Positions 14,441-16,637 of a DNA stretch of 16,637 nt are shown piece by piece; position 1 is the first letter of the stretch; each line of letters begins with the position of its first letter. The position numbers were made by a program, and so were the translations under genes. Origin of the DNA: Nitrososphaerota archaeon (GTDB lineage: Archaea > Thermoproteota > Nitrososphaeria > Nitrososphaerales > Nitrosopumilaceae); the NCBI GenBank assembly GCA_030611185.1, contig JAUWQG010000011.1, forward strand, positions 1-16,637, in the 5' to 3' direction. The notes below the pieces were generated by a model. The model was given only the letters and a program-made list of their open reading frames with translations. It made no database searches and was not told where the DNA came from.

Positions 14441-15361
14441 TTAGTCAGCTAATTTGAGAGTCTTTTTGATCAAAGTTGCTCGATTTCGAATTGTAACATC
14501 ACTGACTCCTGATTCGTTTGAAAACTTTTTTTGACTAATTTTTTCTCCATTTAAAATACAAGCAATGTACAATGATGCTGCTGCTTGTGCAACAGGATGC
14601 TTTCCTGCAGTAATTTTCTCATCTTCACATCTTTTTAAAATATCAAATGCATCTCGTTTTGTTTTTTCCCTCAAATTCATATTATTTGAAATCTTTACAA
14701 TAAATGATGCAGTATCATATTGATTTAGATTCAAACCTAGCTTTTTGATAATAGTTCTAAGGTCTCTTGATAAAATTCTGCGCTCTACATTTCCTGCCTT
14801 TGCAATATCATCTAATGTTCTAGGGATATTATTTTGTCTACATGAGGCATACAAGGAGGCTGAAATTAATGAAGCCATAGTTCTTCCCCTAGTTAGTTTT
14901 GCGTTTACTACTTTTCGGTAAATATAAGCTGCACTTTCAACAACATTATTTGAAACTCCTATCTTTGTTTTCATTCCATGCAATAAAGTAAAGGCCTTAC
15001 TTAATGATGAAGTAGTTCTTGATTTACTTCTTTGATCCCAGGTCCGAAGTCTATTAAACTCGTATTTTGTTTTACTTGATAAACTATTTCCTGAAGAATC
15101 TTTGTTTGTTCCTATTACAGTAGATAGTCCTTTATCAAACATTGTCAGTGATGTTGGTGGACCTGTTCTTGCATTTTTCATAAAATCTTCTGAGCTAAAA
15201 CTGCGATTATCATGTGAAGTATCATTCAAGTTTTGCACTAGGACAAGACCGCAACCCCCGCAAAAAACTTCTCCTCTATCAGAATCTGTTAGTACAGGGT
15301 AGGTTTTGCAAGTATCAAGTTGACATCTGACATCATAATCACTAGAATAATTTACTACCAC
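14441..15361 (-). CDS. tfb: Transcription initiation factor B (TFB)
   Basis: 306 aa. The N-terminal zinc ribbon has C13 and C18, then C34 and C37 (FCGGCGLV). The first pair is spaced C-x4-C instead of the usual C-x2-C. Residues 50-85 (with GPPTSLTMFDKGLS) form the B-reader/B-linker region, including the conserved TMFDKGLST segment. Two cyclin folds follow (about 110-205 and 215-305). The second ends in the helix-turn-helix SQKKFSNESGVSDVTIRNR (276-294), which reads the BRE beside the TATA box. TFB recruits RNA polymerase to TBP-bound promoters. Thaumarchaea usually have several TFB paralogues, so this may be a specialised one. The start is GTG 15361, with a TATA box at -28. Confidence 0.93.
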   Translation of the reverse strand: MVVNYSSDYDVRCQLDTCKTYPVLTDSDRGEVFCGGCGLVLVQNLNDTSHDNRSFSSEDFMKNARTGPPTSLTMFDKGLSTVIGTNKDSSGNSLSSKTKYEFNRLRTWDQRSKSRTTSSLSKAFTLLHGMKTKIGVSNNVVESAAYIYRKVVNAKLTRGRTMASLISASLYASCRQNNIPRTLDDIAKAGNVERRILSRDLRTIIKKLGLNLNQYDTASFIVKISNNMNLREKTKRDAFDILKRCEDEKITAGKHPVAQAAASLYIACILNGEKISQKKFSNESGVSDVTIRNRATLIKKTLKLAD

Positions 15362-15385
15362 TACTATTCTCTTTGGGTATACATT

Positions 15386-15393
15386 AGATAAAA
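15386..15393 (-). promoter_or_regulatory. TATA box of the TFB gene
   Basis: Minus-strand TTTTATCT is centred about 28 nt upstream of GTG 15361, which supports the GTG start and a leaderless mRNA. Confidence 0.45.
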
Positions 15394-15510
15394 GGAAAAT
15401 GAAACAGGTAATTTTGAAATCAAAACAAAACTTTTACAACAAAAAATACCTTAATATTTTTTCAAAATGAAACTTAGTTTTCACACATCATACATTCTAT
15501 TAAATGTTAA

Positions 15511-15531
15511 AAATAATTTTTGAAATTATTT
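15511..15531 (-). terminator. A/T hairpin at the end of the DUF1059 gene
   Basis: Arms AAATAATTT (15511-15519) and AAATTATTT (15523-15531) pair perfectly across a 3-nt loop. They overlap the stop codon, and on the minus strand a run of five T follows the second arm. It is a plausible terminator but a weak, all-A/T stem. Confidence 0.35.
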
Positions 15532-15721
15532 ATTTTTTTATTGAATCAAGGGAATGTCCACGGTTTACAATCATTTGAATTACTGCATCTATTGGATATT
15601 CAATACCGTGCTCTTCCTCAAAATGTGCTCTTAGTTTTTCAAGTAGTTCGAGGCTTTTTTCTCCTTCTAGAGAAAAATCACACTCAAACCCATATTCATC
15701 ACAACGAAGTTTAAGGGTCAT
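15530..15721 (-). CDS. DUF1059 small protein
   Basis: 63 aa from ATG 15721. The frame continues 24 nt upstream to ATG 15745, but that codon overlaps the TATA box, and ATG 15721 lies 27 nt from its centre, so the shorter form is chosen. TLKLRCDEYGFECDFSLEG matches the start of the DUF1059 family, in which a short beta hairpin carries two Cys and a helix carries His residues. Here C7, C14, H33 and H38 (AHFEEEH) are present and could bind a metal. The ending is EYPIDAVIQMIVNR. No function is established for the family. The gene stands alone, between TFB and crcB and divergent from crcB. Confidence 0.8.
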   Translation of the reverse strand: MTLKLRCDEYGFECDFSLEGEKSLELLEKLRAHFEEEHGIEYPIDAVIQMIVNRGHSLDSIKK

Positions 15722-15744
15722 CAAAATGGGAACAAAAAAGTGCA

Positions 15745-15752
15745 TATAAAAA
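15745..15752 (-). promoter_or_regulatory. TATA box of the DUF1059 gene
   Basis: Minus-strand TTTTTATA is centred 27 nt upstream of ATG 15721. It decides the start codon of the DUF1059 protein. Confidence 0.55.
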
Positions 15753-15836
15753 TCCTAGCCATGTTATTCAAAATCCTTATCATCTCAAAAGAAACAATTC
15801 AAACTTCTCAAATGAATTCTCTATATCCTAAATACC

Positions 15837-15848
15837 CGTAAATTTACG
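15837..15848. promoter_or_regulatory. 12-bp perfect palindrome upstream of crcB
   Basis: CGTAAATTTACG is fully self-complementary and lies about 40 bp upstream of the crcB TATA box in a 174-bp divergent region. It is a candidate regulator site. I saw no fluoride-riboswitch-like fold in this region. Confidence 0.3.
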
Positions 15849-15887
15849 CTTGCTTTACCTTTCTTGTGGATTCAAACCAAGTCAATA

Positions 15888-15898
15888 CTATTAAAAAA
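15888..15898 (+). promoter_or_regulatory. TATA box of crcB
   Basis: CTATTAAAAAA is centred 27 nt upstream of ATG 15920, leaving no room for a riboswitch in a leader. Confidence 0.5.
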
Positions 15899-15919
15899 GA
15901 ATAAAATCAGAGATAGAAA

Positions 15920-16300
15920 ATGAAGGGTTTTGAGTTTGTGTTTTTGGCAATAGGATCAGTTGTTGGTGCTTTTCTAAGATACAAAATTACCGAATCCCCA
16001 TTACTTTTCAATACACTTCCACTTAATGTCTTAATTGTAAATATTATTGGAGCATTCATTTTAGGAATTTTCATAGTATTATCGGAACAGTGGAATCTTG
16101 ATGGAAGATACTCCTTACTGGCAGCTGTAGGGTTTTGTGGCTCGCTGACCACAATGTCTTCATTTGCTCTTGACTCTAGTAATCTTTTAGATAATCAACA
16201 TTATGCAACTTTAGCGATTAATATCATGACAAACGTTGGATTATCAATTGGTGCTTTGATTGCTGGTAAATCAATAATGACTGCTATAGTAAATGGTTGA
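15920..16300 (+). CDS. crcB: CrcB/Fluc fluoride ion channel
   Basis: 126 aa, the typical Fluc length, with four hydrophobic helices (about 5-20, 33-58, 66-84 and 96-118). Family motifs are SVVGAFLRY (13-21), LNVLIVNIIGAFILG (35-49) with the pore Asn, and VGFCGSLTTMSSF (70-82), which holds the Gly-Phe-x-Gly-x-x-Thr-Thr core. It forms dual-topology dimers in the membrane that let fluoride leave the cell. Only one crcB copy is seen here; some organisms use a pair of adjacent genes. Its stop abuts the convergent CBS-protein stop with no gap. The start ATG 15920 is fixed by the TATA box at -27. Confidence 0.9.
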   Translation: MKGFEFVFLAIGSVVGAFLRYKITESPLLFNTLPLNVLIVNIIGAFILGIFIVLSEQWNLDGRYSLLAAVGFCGSLTTMSSFALDSSNLLDNQHYATLAINIMTNVGLSIGALIAGKSIMTAIVNG

Positions 16301-16637
16301 TTAGTTATAGGGACTATATTGTGTGTAAACTTTGATTACTGATTTATGGTACATTTTTTGGATATCATCCTCAGTTGATATTGCAAGTTGATTAACAAGG
16401 TCAGTAGATGTAATTATTCCTACTACTTGATCATTATCAATAACTGGTAATTTTCTAATATTTCTTGTATGCATTAAATCTGCAACCATCATCACTGTTT
16501 CATCTGGACTAGTTGCAATTAGTGGAGAAGACATGATTTGTTTTACTGGAGTTGTAATTTGATAAGCATGGGCTACAACTTTTACTGCAAAATCTCTATC
16601 TGTAACAATTCCTACTGGCGTATTATTTTCCATCACA
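16301..16637 (-). CDS. CBS-domain protein, N-terminus cut by window edge
   Basis: About 112 residues are present and the frame is open to the window end. It starts mid-domain with NNTPVGIVTDRDF, the end of a first CBS motif, so the true start lies outside. A second CBS motif follows: IMSSPLIATSPDETVMMVAD, then RKLPVIDNDQVVGIITSTDL. Together they make one Bateman module, which usually binds AMP, ATP or S-adenosylmethionine and senses energy state. No partner domain is visible in the part seen; stand-alone two-CBS proteins are common in thaumarchaea. The C-terminal tail (Tyr-rich, QYSPYN) is short. The effector and target are unknown. Confidence 0.85.
   Translation of the reverse strand, partial: VMENNTPVGIVTDRDFAVKVVAHAYQITTPVKQIMSSPLIATSPDETVMMVADLMHTRNIRKLPVIDNDQVVGIITSTDLVNQLAISTEDDIQKMYHKSVIKVYTQYSPYN

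Noticed and set aside
15362..15529. Possible small RNA or gene in the 168-bp gap upstream of TFB
   Set aside because: Apart from the TFB TATA box and an A/T hairpin, I could find no G/C-rich fold, tRNA-like element or coding frame.
15746..15919. Fluoride riboswitch before crcB
   Set aside because: I saw no GGCGATGGTGTTCGCC-like core or matching stems, and the TATA box sits too close to the ATG to allow one.
15907..16152. 81-codon open frame opposite crcB
   Set aside because: It lies antisense to a clear Fluc channel, has no family resemblance or membrane pattern, and is a by-product of the real gene's codon use.
1..16637. Mobile element, CRISPR array or defence island
   Set aside because: There is no transposase, integrase, direct repeat array or toxin-antitoxin-like pair, and gene content and composition look uniform.

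Overview
This AT-rich window (roughly one third G+C by eye) comes from a mesophilic archaeon, most likely a marine ammonia-oxidising thaumarchaeon (Nitrososphaerota) close to Nitrosopumilus. The evidence is a transcription factor B, a Cdc48/VAT-type double AAA ATPase beside an archaeal Hsp20, an archaeal ACT-domain family, a CbiE-type corrinoid methyltransferase, secreted cupredoxin-fold and cyclophilin proteins, and a CFI-box C-terminal module that I associate with this group. Most intergenic gaps are under 180 bp. TATA-like boxes sit about 25-29 nt upstream of many starts, and several genes begin with TTG, as expected for largely leaderless archaeal mRNAs. I saw no tRNA, rRNA, CRISPR array, insertion sequence or integrase.

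Layout. 1-234: C-terminus of a SpoIIM-like membrane protein. 342-1274: secreted cupredoxin-fold protein with a degraded copper site. 1271-2481 (minus): a two-gene unit of a PH/GRAM-like hypothetical and cbiE, divergent from 2554-4116 (plus), a secreted cyclophilin fused to a PsbP-like domain and a CFI-box membrane module. 4140-4838: a SpoT/MESH1-like HD hydrolase. 4842-8773 (minus): tightly packed operon etfB-etfA-ETF:quinone oxidoreductase (fused FixC+FixX). 8847-10202 (minus): type II NADH dehydrogenase. 10270-10941 (minus): ACT-domain protein. 11044-13960 (plus): hsp20, cdc48 and a small Cys/His protein. 14052-14435: secreted Pro-rich coiled-coil protein. 14441-15361 (minus): TFB. 15530-15721 (minus): DUF1059 mini-protein. 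15920-16300: CrcB/Fluc fluoride channel. 16301-16637 (minus): CBS-domain protein cut by the window edge.

Two functional themes stand out. The 4842-10202 block can feed electrons into the quinone pool in two ways: EtfAB with a fused ETF-QO (an EtfAB-CX-like set) and NDH-2. The 11044-13960 block is a proteostasis cluster: a holdase, an unfoldase and a tiny putative zinc-binding partner. The least expected single gene is the (p)ppGpp-hydrolase-like HD protein, because no synthetase is visible here. The region otherwise looks like a conserved chromosomal backbone, and I do not see an obvious defence island or mobile system.
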